A stretch of DNA of 64,000 bases from BOG-908 sp963692875 (GTDB lineage: Bacteria > Pseudomonadota > Alphaproteobacteria > Acetobacterales > Acetobacteraceae), in the NCBI GenBank assembly GCA_965198755.1, contig OZ240673.1, positions 4,671,853 to 4,735,852 of the forward strand, in the 5' to 3' direction. Position numbers and translations under genes: made by a program. The notes beneath the pieces are model-generated. The model ran no database searches, had not been told where the DNA came from, and saw only the letters and a program-made list of their open reading frames with translations. Positions 8,752-18,722 of this stretch are shown here, piece by piece (position 1 is the stretch's first letter; every line of letters begins with the position of its first letter).

Positions 8752-9116
8752 TAAGCTACTTTCTTCAGCCGGTCATGCCATCGGGCATCCGCACTTACCC
8801 ATACCACATCGTAATGAACATGTGATAAATTTCTCTTGCGAGTTCGGAATGATAGCGGCATCCCGCCACGCGACGGCCCGTCATGTCTCGAGCCAGAGGC
8901 AGGTATTGCTTTCACGAAACAAACAGGCGAAGGCGTTCCAGCGGCTGTCGCGGCGCTTCCGGCGGCGCACGCCCATTGGAACAAAAGTCTTCCGGGTGGC
9001 GGGTTCAAAATTTTGGAGCGAACACTCCACCCGAGACGGAGGCTACCTTCGACGCGCGATCGAACGAAGGGCTGATACCAGAAGCCCTGGACCTTGACCC
9101 TTCAAAGCGCGGCAGG
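8752..9116. other. Gene-less stretch with a decayed repeat trace
   Basis: Between the GGDEF-EAL gene and trpG (8752-9396) I find no credible gene. Around 8,930-8,995 the pieces GCTGTCGCGG and GGAACAAAAGTCTT, in the same order as in the long repeat, look like a decayed copy. A complete but worn copy follows at 9,117-9,240. The last 150 bases before trpG hold nothing I can name. Confidence 0.4.
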
Positions 9117-9240
9117 GAAGGAGGGCCTTCTTTTCTGAAGAAAGAAGCAAAAGACTTTTATCCCTGCTGTCGCGATGGGCTCTGCAGCGCGCGCCCGACG
9201 AAACAAAAGTTTTTTGGTTTTTTTTCAAAAACCGCTTGCT
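9117..9240. repeat. Long paired-hairpin repeat, copy 5 (CTTC arm / worn GTT arm)
   Basis: Left arm normal. The right arm has lost bases on one stem side (GGTTTTTTTTCAAAAACC), leaving a shorter hairpin. It is about 155 bases from the trpG stop, the furthest from a gene end among the complete copies. Confidence 0.75.
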
Positions 9241-9396
9241 CAGCTTGTCACCGGTCGAACCTAAGCGGTTAGTGTAACATCGAAGAACTCAAGAACTGCA
9301 GCCACATAGCAGCAATGCTTGTTCCGAAACTTGAGTCAAAGAACCACTAGTTTACCGTCAGGTAACATCTCGGGCCTATCCTGGCGCCACCCCGGC

Positions 9397-9996
9397 CTAA
9401 CCGTGCGCGCGTTCCACAGGCGCCCCGGTCCTGGCCAGAGTGAGGAAGTTGGCAAGGATGGCGTGCCCGTGTTCGCTGGCGATGCTTTCGGGATGAAACT
9501 GCACGCCGAACATCGCATGATGCCGGTGGCGCAATCCCATGATGACGCCGTCTTCGGTTTGTGCGGTGACAGTCAGGCAGTCCGGCATGGTTTCCGGCCG
9601 GACGGTCAGGCTGTGGTAGCGGGTTGCCTGGAACGGACTTGGCAGGCCGGCGAACACGTCCGTGCCGGCGTGCAGGATGGGGCTTGTCTTGCCGTGCATG
9701 GGGTGGGGCGCGCGGACGACGTCGCCGCCGAAAGCTTGGCCGATCGCCTGGTGGCCAAGACAGACGCCGAGCACAGGGACCATACCGGCCGCCGCCGCAA
9801 TCAGGTCGAGGCAGATGCCTGCCTGGTCCGGTGAGCACGGCCCCGGTGAGAGGACGATCGCCTCGGGCCTGAGTGCCAACGCGTCGTCCACGCTCAGCGC
9901 ATCGTTACGCCGGACGTCGCACGTCGCTCCAAGCTCGCCCAGATAATGCACGAGGTTGAACGTGAAGCTGTCGTAGTTGTCGATCAGCAGTATCAT
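9397..9996 (-). CDS. trpG: Glutamine amidotransferase, anthranilate/aminodeoxychorismate synthase component II
   Basis: It supplies ammonia from glutamine to the synthase subunit that acts on chorismate. The class I amidotransferase triad is present: C79 in GVCLGHQAIG, H168 and E170 in FHPES. The N-terminus LLIDNYDSFTFNLVHYLGELG and LSPGPCSPDQAG are typical of TrpG/PabA. Its 199 residues are a stand-alone subunit. No trpE, trpD or pabB lies next to it, so sequence alone does not decide between tryptophan and folate synthesis; many bacteria share one subunit for both. It is downstream of hflC on the same strand after 84 bases. Confidence 0.93.
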   Translation of the reverse strand: MILLIDNYDSFTFNLVHYLGELGATCDVRRNDALSVDDALALRPEAIVLSPGPCSPDQAGICLDLIAAAAGMVPVLGVCLGHQAIGQAFGGDVVRAPHPMHGKTSPILHAGTDVFAGLPSPFQATRYHSLTVRPETMPDCLTVTAQTEDGVIMGLRHRHHAMFGVQFHPESIASEHGHAILANFLTLARTGAPVERAHG

Positions 9997-10080
9997 GGCG
10001 TCCCGGTCGGCTCGGGTCGTCGCCTCGGCGCCGGGACCGAACGTCGTCTGCTATCTTCCAAGAACGAGCGCCTTCCGTCC

Positions 10081-10950
10081 CTACTGCGCCGGCAGCCCCT
10101 GCATCAGCTTGAGGAAATCGTCCTGCGGCGAAAGCACCAGCCGAGACTTCCCCGTCCCAAACGCATCCTTGTAGGCCTGCAGCGTGCGCCAGGTGGCGAA
10201 GAACTTCGGGTCCCGCTGGAACGCGTCGGCATAGATGGCGATTGCCTTGGCCTCGCCCTCGCCCCGCAGCCGGTCCGCATCGGCCCGCGCCTGCGCGATC
10301 AGCACGGTCTTCTGCCTGTCCGCATCCGCCTTGATGCGGGCCGAGGCCTCCGCACCCTCCGCGCGCGCCTGGGCGGCCACGCGCTTACGCTCGGACTGCA
10401 TGCGCTGCAGGATGGCCTCGGTGTTCTCCTCCGGCAGGTCGGCGCGGCGGATGCGCACGTCGACGATCTGCACGCCGAAATTGCGCATCTCGTCGTTCAC
10501 CTGGCCGCGGATGGCAGTCATGATCCGGGTGCGCTGGTTGGAGAGCACGTCGAGCAAGGTCTCGCCGCCCAGCACGCGGCGCAGGCTGGAGGTGACCACG
10601 CTATTCAGCCGCGCGCGGATGCCGTCCTCGGTGGGCCCGACGGACTGGTAGTATTGCAGCGGGTTGGTGATCAGGTAGCGGGTGAAGCTGTCCACGATCA
10701 GCCGGCGCTGGTCGCCCAGGATCACCTCTTCCTGTGGCGCCTCGTAGTCGAGCAGCCGGCGGTCGAAGTAGATGGCAGTCTGCACCAGCGGAATCTTCGT
10801 GTGCAGGCCGGGGTCGGTGATGACGCGCACCGGCTGGCCGAACTGGGTGATCAACGCGAGCTGTGTTTGGTCGACGACGAAGAAGCTGAAGTTGAGGACG
10901 AGCAGACCCGACACGACCAAGCCGCCCAGCGCGATGACCAGGCGGTTCAT
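10081..10950 (-). CDS. hflC: HflC, protease-modulator membrane protein
   Basis: 289 residues. One N-terminal membrane helix (about 4-25) precedes a band 7/SPFH domain and a long charged coiled-coil region (QSERKRVAAQARAEGAEASA). With HflK it forms a large periplasmic cage around the FtsH protease in the inner membrane and modulates membrane-protein turnover. Its ATG overlaps the hflK stop codon by three bases (ATGA), so translation is coupled. The ORF is open far upstream, but that part is out of frame with HflK and is a shadow. Confidence 0.95.
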   Translation of the reverse strand: MNRLVIALGGLVVSGLLVLNFSFFVVDQTQLALITQFGQPVRVITDPGLHTKIPLVQTAIYFDRRLLDYEAPQEEVILGDQRRLIVDSFTRYLITNPLQYYQSVGPTEDGIRARLNSVVTSSLRRVLGGETLLDVLSNQRTRIMTAIRGQVNDEMRNFGVQIVDVRIRRADLPEENTEAILQRMQSERKRVAAQARAEGAEASARIKADADRQKTVLIAQARADADRLRGEGEAKAIAIYADAFQRDPKFFATWRTLQAYKDAFGTGKSRLVLSPQDDFLKLMQGLPAQ

Positions 10951-12119
10951 GGCTGTGCTCCCGGCGCAGGAGCGGGTGCGGGCGACATGCTGTTGAGCTG
11001 CAGCGTCGGCAGCAGGCTGCGCAACTTGTCGTCGATCACAATGGAGGGGGAGTTGCGCAGCACGTCTTGCATGGTTTCGATGTAGAGGCGGCGCAGGGTC
11101 ACGTCCTTGGCCAGGTTGTAGGCGGCGTACACGCTGAGGAAGCGCTGTGATTCGCCGGTGGCCAAGCTGACCGCGGCCTGCTTGGCGCCGTTGGCTTCGG
11201 CCAGGACGGCGGCCGCGTCGCCGCGGGCGCGGGGCACCACGTCGTTGGCGTAGCTCTGCGCGTCGTTGCGTGCGGTGTCGGCGTCGGTGGTGGCGCGCTG
11301 CACGTCGCGGAAGCTCTCGATCACGGCCTCCGGCGGATCGACCTTCTGCAGCTGAACCTGGGTGATCTCCACGCCGGATTTGTAGGTGTTCAGGATGGCC
11401 TGCGTGCCGGCTGTCACCGCCTGCTCGATGGCCGAGCGGCCGCCGGTCAGCGCCTCCTCGATCTTGGTGTGGCCCACCACCTGGCGCAGCACGCTCTCTG
11501 CGGCCGACTTTACCGTGTAGCCGGGGTTGCGCGTGTTGAAGGCGTAGGCCGGCGCGTCGGAGATGCGCCAGAACACGCTGGCGTTGATGTCGACGATGTT
11601 CTCGTCGCCGGTCAGCATCAGGCTCTCCGCGGTCACGTCGCGGGCGGGCAGGCCGCGCACCGGGTCCTCGCGGCCTTCCGGCGTGCGCGGTACGATGTCG
11701 GGCTCGTCGGTGCCGTTGCTCTGGAAGCCGATCTCCACGCGGTTGATGCGGGTGACCGGCAGGATGAGCACGCTCTCGACCGGCCAGGGGGCGTGGTAGT
11801 TCAGGCCCGGCGGCGTGCTGCGGACGTAGGCGCCGAAGCGCAGGACCAGGCCCTCCTCGTCGGGTTCCACGCGGTAGATGCCGGTGGCGAGCCAGATGGC
11901 GGCGACCGCCACCACGGCGACCAGCGCCAGGCCGGCGCTGCCGCTGCGGCCGAAGCGGCGCAGCAGGGCGCGTATCTGGGTCAGCAGGTTCTCGAGCTCG
12001 GGCGGAATCTGGCCGCCGCCGCCGCCACCGCCGCCGCCCCAAGGACCCTTGATGGGCGGGTTGGGCGGACGGCGCGCGCCGTTGCCGCCAATGTTCCAGG
12101 GGTTCTGATCGGAGGGCAT
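10947..12119 (-). CDS. hflK: HflK, protease-modulator membrane protein
   Basis: 390 residues. A proline- and glycine-rich cytoplasmic leader, with a run of nine glycines after GPW, precedes a membrane helix at about residues 63-81 and the SPFH domain. GIYRVEPDEEGLVLRFG and TGDENIVDINASVFWRI are typical HflK segments. The C-terminal tail is Ala/Pro-rich. Start ATG 12,119 is supported by the family MPSDQNPWNIGG beginning. It is the first gene of hflKC and diverges from mrp across 123 bases. Confidence 0.95.
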   Translation of the reverse strand: MPSDQNPWNIGGNGARRPPNPPIKGPWGGGGGGGGGQIPPELENLLTQIRALLRRFGRSGSAGLALVAVVAVAAIWLATGIYRVEPDEEGLVLRFGAYVRSTPPGLNYHAPWPVESVLILPVTRINRVEIGFQSNGTDEPDIVPRTPEGREDPVRGLPARDVTAESLMLTGDENIVDINASVFWRISDAPAYAFNTRNPGYTVKSAAESVLRQVVGHTKIEEALTGGRSAIEQAVTAGTQAILNTYKSGVEITQVQLQKVDPPEAVIESFRDVQRATTDADTARNDAQSYANDVVPRARGDAAAVLAEANGAKQAAVSLATGESQRFLSVYAAYNLAKDVTLRRLYIETMQDVLRNSPSIVIDDKLRSLLPTLQLNSMSPAPAPAPGAQP

Positions 12120-12242
12120 GAAGGGAGGCAGCTCCTGGAAGGCCGGGCCTGGCGGCGGGCGGGCGCATTGGCAGGCGCACCCCGCTTCGCCATATGCCGG
12201 CCGTGCAGCCGATATGGACCGCACGCGGAGGTTTGCAAAGCC

Positions 12243-13418
12243 ATGACGGATCAGGCGGCGGACTTGGAGGCCGAGCTGGTGGCGGTGCTGCGCGGCGTGG
12301 CCGGTCCGGACGGAGCCGACATCGTGACGGCCGGACTGGTCGACGGCCTCACCGTGCGCGACGGCCTGGTGCAGCTGGCCTTGCGCGCCGAACGCAGCCA
12401 GGTGGGACGCATGGAGCGCGTGGCGGCAGAGGCGTCGGCACTGCTGCGGCGCCAGCCCGGCGTGCTGAACGCGTCCGTGGTGCTGACGTCGCACCGGCCG
12501 CCGACGCCGCCCGCGCCGCCGCCGGCAAGCGCCGGGCGGTCCGCCCCGGCGCCCGTACCGCGGCCGCCGGCCGTCACCGCTAGGCCGGCCGCGCCGTCGC
12601 TGACCCAGCCGCCGCCCGGCATGATGCGCGGCCACGGCGAGGACCCGGCAGGTGCGAAGTTCCTCCAATCCGTGCGCCACGTGATTGCGGTGGCGTCCGG
12701 CAAGGGCGGCGTCGGCAAGAGCACGGTGGCGGTGAACCTGGCCGCCAGCTTCGGCCAGATGGGCCTGCGCACCGGGCTGATCGACGCCGACATCCACGGG
12801 CCCAGCATGGGGCGCATGCTCGGCATCAACCGCAAGCCGGAGATGTCGGGCCAGATTTTCCAGCCGGTGGCCGCGTTCGGGCTGAAGACGATGTCCATGG
12901 CCTACCTGGTGCCGGAGGACCAGGCGATGATCTGGCGCGGCCCGATGGTGATGGGCGCGTTGCAGCAGATGCTGGGCCAGACCGACTGGGGCGAGCTGGA
13001 CGTCATGGTGATCGACCTGCCGCCCGGCACTGGCGACGCACAGCTGACCCTCGCGCAGCGCGTGGTGGTGGCGGGTGCCGTGATCGTCTCCACGCCGCAG
13101 GACATCGCGTTGATCGACGCGCGGCGCGGCGTCTCGATGTTCGAGAAGGTGGGCGTGCGCATCCTGGGCGTAGTGGAGAACATGAGCTTCTTCCACTGCC
13201 CGAACTGCGGCCACGACAGCCACGTGTTCGGACACGGCGGCGCGCGGACGGAAGCGCTGCGGCTGGGCGTGCCGTTCCTGGGCGAGGTGCCGCTGCTGCT
13301 GGACGTGCGCCAGGCGGGGGATGCGGGGCTGCCGATCGTGCTGTCGGCGCCGGAGAGCGCGGGGGCGGTGGCGCTTAGGGGGGTGGCGCGGGCGGTTTGG
13401 GAGCGGGTGGGGCAGTAA
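12243..13418 (+). CDS. mrp: Mrp/ApbC-type iron-sulfur cluster carrier ATPase
   Basis: 391 residues. An N-terminal DUF59/MIP18-like domain (about 1-85) and a Pro/Ala-rich linker precede a deviant-Walker P-loop domain: GKGGVGKS at 153-160, D181-A-D and DLPPGTGD near 258-265. C319-P-N-C322 is the conserved CxxC that holds a bridging [4Fe-4S] cluster for transfer to target enzymes. ATG 12,243 follows a GGAGG with about 12 bases of spacing. An ORF open from 11,469 is antisense to hflK upstream of this ATG and was trimmed. Confidence 0.94.
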   Translation: MTDQAADLEAELVAVLRGVAGPDGADIVTAGLVDGLTVRDGLVQLALRAERSQVGRMERVAAEASALLRRQPGVLNASVVLTSHRPPTPPAPPPASAGRSAPAPVPRPPAVTARPAAPSLTQPPPGMMRGHGEDPAGAKFLQSVRHVIAVASGKGGVGKSTVAVNLAASFGQMGLRTGLIDADIHGPSMGRMLGINRKPEMSGQIFQPVAAFGLKTMSMAYLVPEDQAMIWRGPMVMGALQQMLGQTDWGELDVMVIDLPPGTGDAQLTLAQRVVVAGAVIVSTPQDIALIDARRGVSMFEKVGVRILGVVENMSFFHCPNCGHDSHVFGHGGARTEALRLGVPFLGEVPLLLDVRQAGDAGLPIVLSAPESAGAVALRGVARAVWERVGQ

Positions 13419-13420
13419 GG

Positions 13421-13482
13421 CAAGCAAGCGGTTCTTTTTTTGAAAAAAGAACCAAAAAACTTTCGCGAGCGCTGTCGCGGGC
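13421..13482. repeat. Long paired-hairpin repeat, copy 6, left half only (GTTC arm)
   Basis: A good left arm and GCTGTCGCGGGCGGG are present just after the mrp stop codon, but no right arm follows. It is the only clear half-copy and suggests that one arm can persist or function alone. Confidence 0.75.
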
Positions 13483-13656
13483 GGGTTGAGGCGATGCGTA
13501 TTTTCTTGCACGTTCGTTTGCATGGTGCGTCAGGCATTGGCGTGTGTCAGGCGCCCCGTATTACGCTGGCTTGCCACCATCCCACAGTGGGAGACAATGT
13601 CGCACGCAAGCCGTGACGCAGGTCGTGGCTGCCGACAGCAAACGGAGCCTCAAACC

Positions 13657-14190
13657 ATGCGCATTCATTTCGCTACCCTGGCCACACTGTTGCTCGCAAC
13701 GCCCGCCCTGGCGGCGCTGCAGCCTGGCCAGCAGGCGCCCGACTTCTCCACCACCGCCACCCTCGGCGGCCACGAATTCCCGTTCCATTTGGCCGACGCG
13801 CTGAAGACCGGCCCCGTCGTGCTGTATTTCTACCCGGCCGCCTTCACCAAAGGCTGCACCGTCGAGGCGCATGATTTCGCCGACGCAACGCCGCAGTTCG
13901 CCGCCCTGCACGCCACCGTCATCGGCGTCTCGATGGATAAGATCGGCACGCTCGACAAGTTCTCCGTCAGCGAGTGCCGCGACAAATTCCCCGTCGCCTC
14001 AGACCAGAGCGGCAAGATCAGCAAGTCCTACGACGCCGTGCTGATCGGCGTGCTGGGCTACGCCAGCCGCACCAGCTACGTCATCGCGCCGGACGGCAAG
14101 GTCATCTACGCCTACAACGCGATGAACCCGGACGCGCATGTCGGCAACACGATGAACGCGGTGAAGGCATACGAAGCCAAGCAGAAGTAA
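13657..14190 (+). CDS. Exported BCP/AhpC-type peroxiredoxin
   Basis: 177 residues with a signal peptide of about 19 residues (RIHFATLATLLLATPALA). The peroxidatic cysteine is C67 in FYPAAFTKGCTVEAHDF, with the preceding Thr in the usual place. A second cysteine at 107 (SVSECRDKF) could resolve the disulfide. It should reduce hydrogen peroxide or organic peroxides in the periplasm, an unusual site for BCP-like enzymes but known in this subgroup. ATG 13,657 starts the signal peptide; the frame upstream to 13,486 lacks support. It is a single-gene unit, with a repeat at its 3' end. Confidence 0.88.
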   Translation: MRIHFATLATLLLATPALAALQPGQQAPDFSTTATLGGHEFPFHLADALKTGPVVLYFYPAAFTKGCTVEAHDFADATPQFAALHATVIGVSMDKIGTLDKFSVSECRDKFPVASDQSGKISKSYDAVLIGVLGYASRTSYVIAPDGKVIYAYNAMNPDAHVGNTMNAVKAYEAKQK

Positions 14191-14312
14191 GCGCCTTCTT
14201 TTCTGAAGAAAAGAAGCAGAAGACTTTTAGTCCCGTAGGCGCGCCGTGCGGAGAGGTCCGCGACAGCGCGCAAAGTTTCTTGCTACTTTTCTGTCCGAAG
14301 AACGCCTTGGCC
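14188..14312. repeat. Long paired-hairpin repeat, copy 7 (CTTC arm / degenerate arm)
   Basis: It sits between convergent genes and begins at the peroxiredoxin stop codon. The left arm is intact; the right arm is recognisable (AAAGTTTCTTGCTACTTTTCTG) only by position. Confidence 0.65.
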
Positions 14313-14321
14313 TACGCTTTG

Positions 14322-15077
14322 CTACCGCAGCACGTCGCTGCCGCGCACCCAGCCCGACCCCGTCACGCTGCGTATCAGCAGCCACGCCTGCACGCCCACG
14401 CGCACCTGCTGCACCACCACCACCCGCATGCCGCGGTTGAGAAACGCGCGCACGCCGGCATCCTCGCTGGGACTGAGCCGCACGGCCAGGTCCTGCACCA
14501 GCACCGTGCCGAACCGCTCGCCCGGCGAAAGCCGCAACGACGCCTCGCCGCCCTCCAGCGCCGGCGCACCCAGCAGCGACTGGTTGGCGGCCACCTCGGC
14601 ACGCCCCTGTGCCACGCCCTGCATGTGCAGGTGCTCGCTGATCGAGATGGCGGCGACGATCCCGGCCAGCAGCCAGCCCACGCCGGCCATCAAACGCACA
14701 CGCGCCTGGCCCTGCAGCGCGCGGGCCGCCTCGAAGGCGGCGCCGTTCAGCGACTGCTGCAACTCGGCAATCCGCATCAGGGCGCGCTGGGTGTTCGCCT
14801 CGGCCTCCTGACGGGAGACGCGGGCGACCTGCAGCTGACGCTCCATGCTCATCTCGCGCGCACCTTGCAGGAAGGACGCACGACCGGCACCACCGGCCGC
14901 GCCAGGCTGCAGCCGTTGGGCCACGTCGGTCAGCGACAGGCGATGGCTGCCCAGGTGCTCGAGCAGCTTGCGGCGGGCGGCATCGGCCTCGCCGGGTTGC
15001 TCGGAGGCGAGCATCGGTAACAGCTTCTGCAGGCGCGAGACGAAGGCGCCGTCAGCGAAAGGATCATCATCGGCCAC
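14322..15077 (-). CDS. Single-pass membrane protein with SH3-like C-terminal domain
   Basis: 251 residues with no precise match that I recognise. The N-terminal 75 residues are soluble and charged. Residues 75-112 are a likely coiled coil, 128-147 a membrane helix. Residues about 185-251 end in WLLIRSVTGSGWVRGSDVL, the pattern of bacterial SH3 (SH3b) domains, which bind envelope material such as peptidoglycan. The topology suggests cytoplasmic N-terminus and periplasmic SH3. It diverges from argG across a 313-base gap filled by the second GGCCAGGGG repeat. Confidence 0.65.
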   Translation of the reverse strand: MADDDPFADGAFVSRLQKLLPMLASEQPGEADAARRKLLEHLGSHRLSLTDVAQRLQPGAAGGAGRASFLQGAREMSMERQLQVARVSRQEAEANTQRALMRIAELQQSLNGAAFEAARALQGQARVRLMAGVGWLLAGIVAAISISEHLHMQGVAQGRAEVAANQSLLGAPALEGGEASLRLSPGERFGTVLVQDLAVRLSPSEDAGVRAFLNRGMRVVVVQQVRVGVQAWLLIRSVTGSGWVRGSDVLR

Positions 15078-15138
15078 CGCGCAGGCATACTCCGGGTGGG
15101 GGTGGATGTCAGCGGGGGAGGCTGGGGCAAGTAAGGCA

Positions 15139-15333
15139 AGGCCAGGGGCTCTGCCCCTGGACCCCGCTGGGGCCAGTCGGCCCCAGACCCCGGCTTCGCC
15201 TAAGGGGTTTCAGAGAGGGGCCGCACGCGTCGTGGCTACAGCCCCGTCGGCCCCTCTCTGAAAACCCCTTAAACAAACAGGTTCTAAGGACGACTGTCCT
15301 TAGCGGGGTCCAGGGGCAGAGCCCCCTGGCCTT
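15139..15333. repeat. GGCCAGGGGCTCTG repeat, copy 2 (long form)
   Basis: Outer arms as at 5551-5688. The interior is longer: TGGGGCCAGTCGGCCCCA, AAGGGGTTTCAGAGAGGGGCC and an inverted match near 15,259-15,272, then CTAAGGACGACTGTCCTTAG. It lies between the divergent SH3-like gene and argG, so it cannot only be a 3' terminator. Confidence 0.8.
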
Positions 15334-15390
15334 GCCTTGCCTGTCCCATCCCCCCCAGCTAACAGCCGCCCCACCACGGAGGTGTTCACA

Positions 15391-16632
<1,242 letters not shown>

Positions 16633-16641
16633 CGCCAGGCA

Positions 16642-16788
16642 GAAGCAAGGCCTTCTTTTTCGAGAAAAAGAAGCAAAAAGCTTTTGCTCCGGCTGTCGCG
16701 GACAGCTGAGACGACACGCCTCCCCACGGCGCGCCCACCGGAGACAAAAGTTTTTTGGTCTTTTTTTCAAAAAAGAACCGCTTGCTTT
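16642..16788. repeat. Long paired-hairpin repeat, copy 8 (CTTC arm / GTTC arm)
   Basis: It lies 9 bases after the argG stop codon. The right arm has one missing base on its first stem side. The 183 bases from here to the glycosyltransferase start show no gene; CCGTCGAACCTCC and GCAGGACTCCTGC are the only small features seen. Confidence 0.85.
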
Positions 16789-16971
16789 CTTTCTGCAGAC
16801 TACCGTCGAACCTCCTCGTGCAGCTCCGCCCCGGGTAAGGCGCTTGCACGCAGAACCGGAAGCAGGCAGCACGCCTGCAGCGCAGAAAGCTGGAACCGCT
16901 GACATGATCGGGCAGGACTCCTGCTGGTAGGCACAGACCTGGACGCAGCCGCGCCGGGCTCGTTGGGAGAG

Positions 16972-18450
16972 ATGCCGCGCCGGCTTGGTCGCACCCGCGT
17001 CCTGGTCGACCTCAGCCACGCCGCCGACGGCTACGTCGGCGTGGCGCAGGACGTGCGGCTGATCTTCGCCATGCTGTGCGGGCTGCCCGACGTGGACGTG
17101 TCCGGCCTGCTGATGCCCACCGGGCGGCACGACCTGCCGCGCGTGCGGCCCGGCAGCCCGGAAGGCCCGGGGCTCACGGCTGCCGTGCTGCACTGGATGG
17201 AACGCAACTGGCACCGCCCGGAACGCCGCAACTTCCCGTTCAGCCTGGCACAGAGCGTGCAGACCTGGCGCCAGGTGGTGCGCGCGCGACACGACTTGCT
17301 GAAGCTGTCCGACCAAGGCCAGCTCAACGCGCTGTGGCGCGTGCTGTTTGCCAAGACCCTTTCGCCCGACCAGCGCGCGCTGGTGCTGGCGCAGGACTAC
17401 TTCGCCACCGACCTGTCCGTCAGCTCCATCATCGACCTGTGCGCGCACCCGCCGGTGCCGCTGCGCAAGAGCCTGGCCGCCGACGGCTTCGACGCGGTGC
17501 TGTTCTGCATGCCGCGCCCGGTGCGCCTGCCGCCCGGCGTGCGCCAGATCGTGCGCTTCCATGACGCGGTGCCGGTGACCGACACCGACACCGTGGTGGG
17601 CTGGCGGGTGGCGCTGGCGCATGCCCGCCTGGTGCGCGCCTGCGCGCCCGATGCCGTGTTCGTCTGTAACTCCCCAGCCACCAGGCAGGCGCTGATCAGC
17701 CTGGACCCGCGGCGCGAGGCCAACGCCGTGGTGATCCCGTGCGCCATTCCGCCGGCCCGCAGGTTGGCCGCCGGCCTCGACGTGGCGGCGGTGATCTGCC
17801 GCCACGTCACCTTCCGCGCGCTGCGCGGGGCGCCCGATGCGGGCCGCCAGCCTGATCCGGGCGACGGCATCTCCGCCGCCCCGCACGGCTGGCGTCCGCC
17901 GGAAGCGGGCATGCGCTACGTGCTCTCAGTCTCCACGCTGGAACCGCGCAAGAACTTCACCGGCCTGGTACGCGGCTGGGAACGCGTCGCCGCGCGCGCC
18001 GACCCGGACCTGCGCCTGGTGATCGTGGGCGGCGCCGGCTGGCGGGAGGAGGCGCTGCTGTGCGAGTTGGCGCCCGGCGTGGCTAGCGGCCGTATCCTGC
18101 ACCTGCAGAACCTGCCGCAGGAGGAGCTGCAGGCGGTGATGCGAACCGCTGCGTGCTTTGCGTTCCCGTCGTTCAACGAGGGGTTTGGCTACTCGCCGTT
18201 GGAGGCGATGCAGGTGGGCACGCCTTGCGTGGTCTCCGACCTGCCAGTGTTCCGCTGGAGCTTCGGCGAGGCGGCAATCTACGTCGATCCGTACGACGAG
18301 GACGCGATCGCCAGCGGGATTGAGCGTCTGACCTGCACGCCAGGTTACCAGGCGCTTGCGGCGGAGCTGCGCGCGCGCGCGGGACGTGTGCTGGCGCGCT
18401 TTCAGCCCGCGGCCGTGGCGGCGAGTTGGCAGACATTGCTGACGAAATGA
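16972..18450 (+). CDS. Glycosyltransferase family 4 (mannosyltransferase-like)
   Basis: 492 residues. The C-terminal half is a GT-B fold donor-binding domain: VSTLEPRKNFTGLVRGWERV, LVIVGGAGWREEALL and FPSFNEGFGYSPLEAMQVGTP, where the EGFG...LEAM block holds the catalytic glutamate. The N-terminal half is variable and has HDAVPVTD, like the MtfB/WbdB mannosyltransferases. It probably adds a sugar to a cell-surface polysaccharide from the cytoplasmic face. The start is uncertain: TTG 16,963 or ATG 16,972, with GGGAGAG too near the latter. The 300-residue protein downstream may share its pathway. Confidence 0.85.
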   Translation: MPRRLGRTRVLVDLSHAADGYVGVAQDVRLIFAMLCGLPDVDVSGLLMPTGRHDLPRVRPGSPEGPGLTAAVLHWMERNWHRPERRNFPFSLAQSVQTWRQVVRARHDLLKLSDQGQLNALWRVLFAKTLSPDQRALVLAQDYFATDLSVSSIIDLCAHPPVPLRKSLAADGFDAVLFCMPRPVRLPPGVRQIVRFHDAVPVTDTDTVVGWRVALAHARLVRACAPDAVFVCNSPATRQALISLDPRREANAVVIPCAIPPARRLAAGLDVAAVICRHVTFRALRGAPDAGRQPDPGDGISAAPHGWRPPEAGMRYVLSVSTLEPRKNFTGLVRGWERVAARADPDLRLVIVGGAGWREEALLCELAPGVASGRILHLQNLPQEELQAVMRTAACFAFPSFNEGFGYSPLEAMQVGTPCVVSDLPVFRWSFGEAAIYVDPYDEDAIASGIERLTCTPGYQALAAELRARAGRVLARFQPAAVAASWQTLLTK

Positions 18451-18722
18451 CTCTGGGATTGCACTAGAAATATACGCAGCAATCCTTGCTTGCAGTTGCG
18501 GTTCTGGACGCGCGCACGCGGCATGCGCTGCGCTCTTTGATTTCAGCATCGAAATGAAGTTTGATCACGCCACATCGTGCTTGTTTGCAACGCAGCAAGC
18601 TGGCTACTGTCGGGCAGCAACCCTCGTGCGGCAGGCGTCAGCAAAAATGTCACCAACGGACAGCTTGATATTCCGGTGCCTGCTGTCGTTAACAGGGTCG
18701 TGGCACGTCGGCCGGGGGTGAC

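Noticed and set aside
10947..13523. 858-residue minus-strand frame reading through mrp antisense into hflK
   Set aside because: Only the HflK part has family similarity. The upstream part is the low-complexity reverse shadow of mrp, common in GC-rich DNA.
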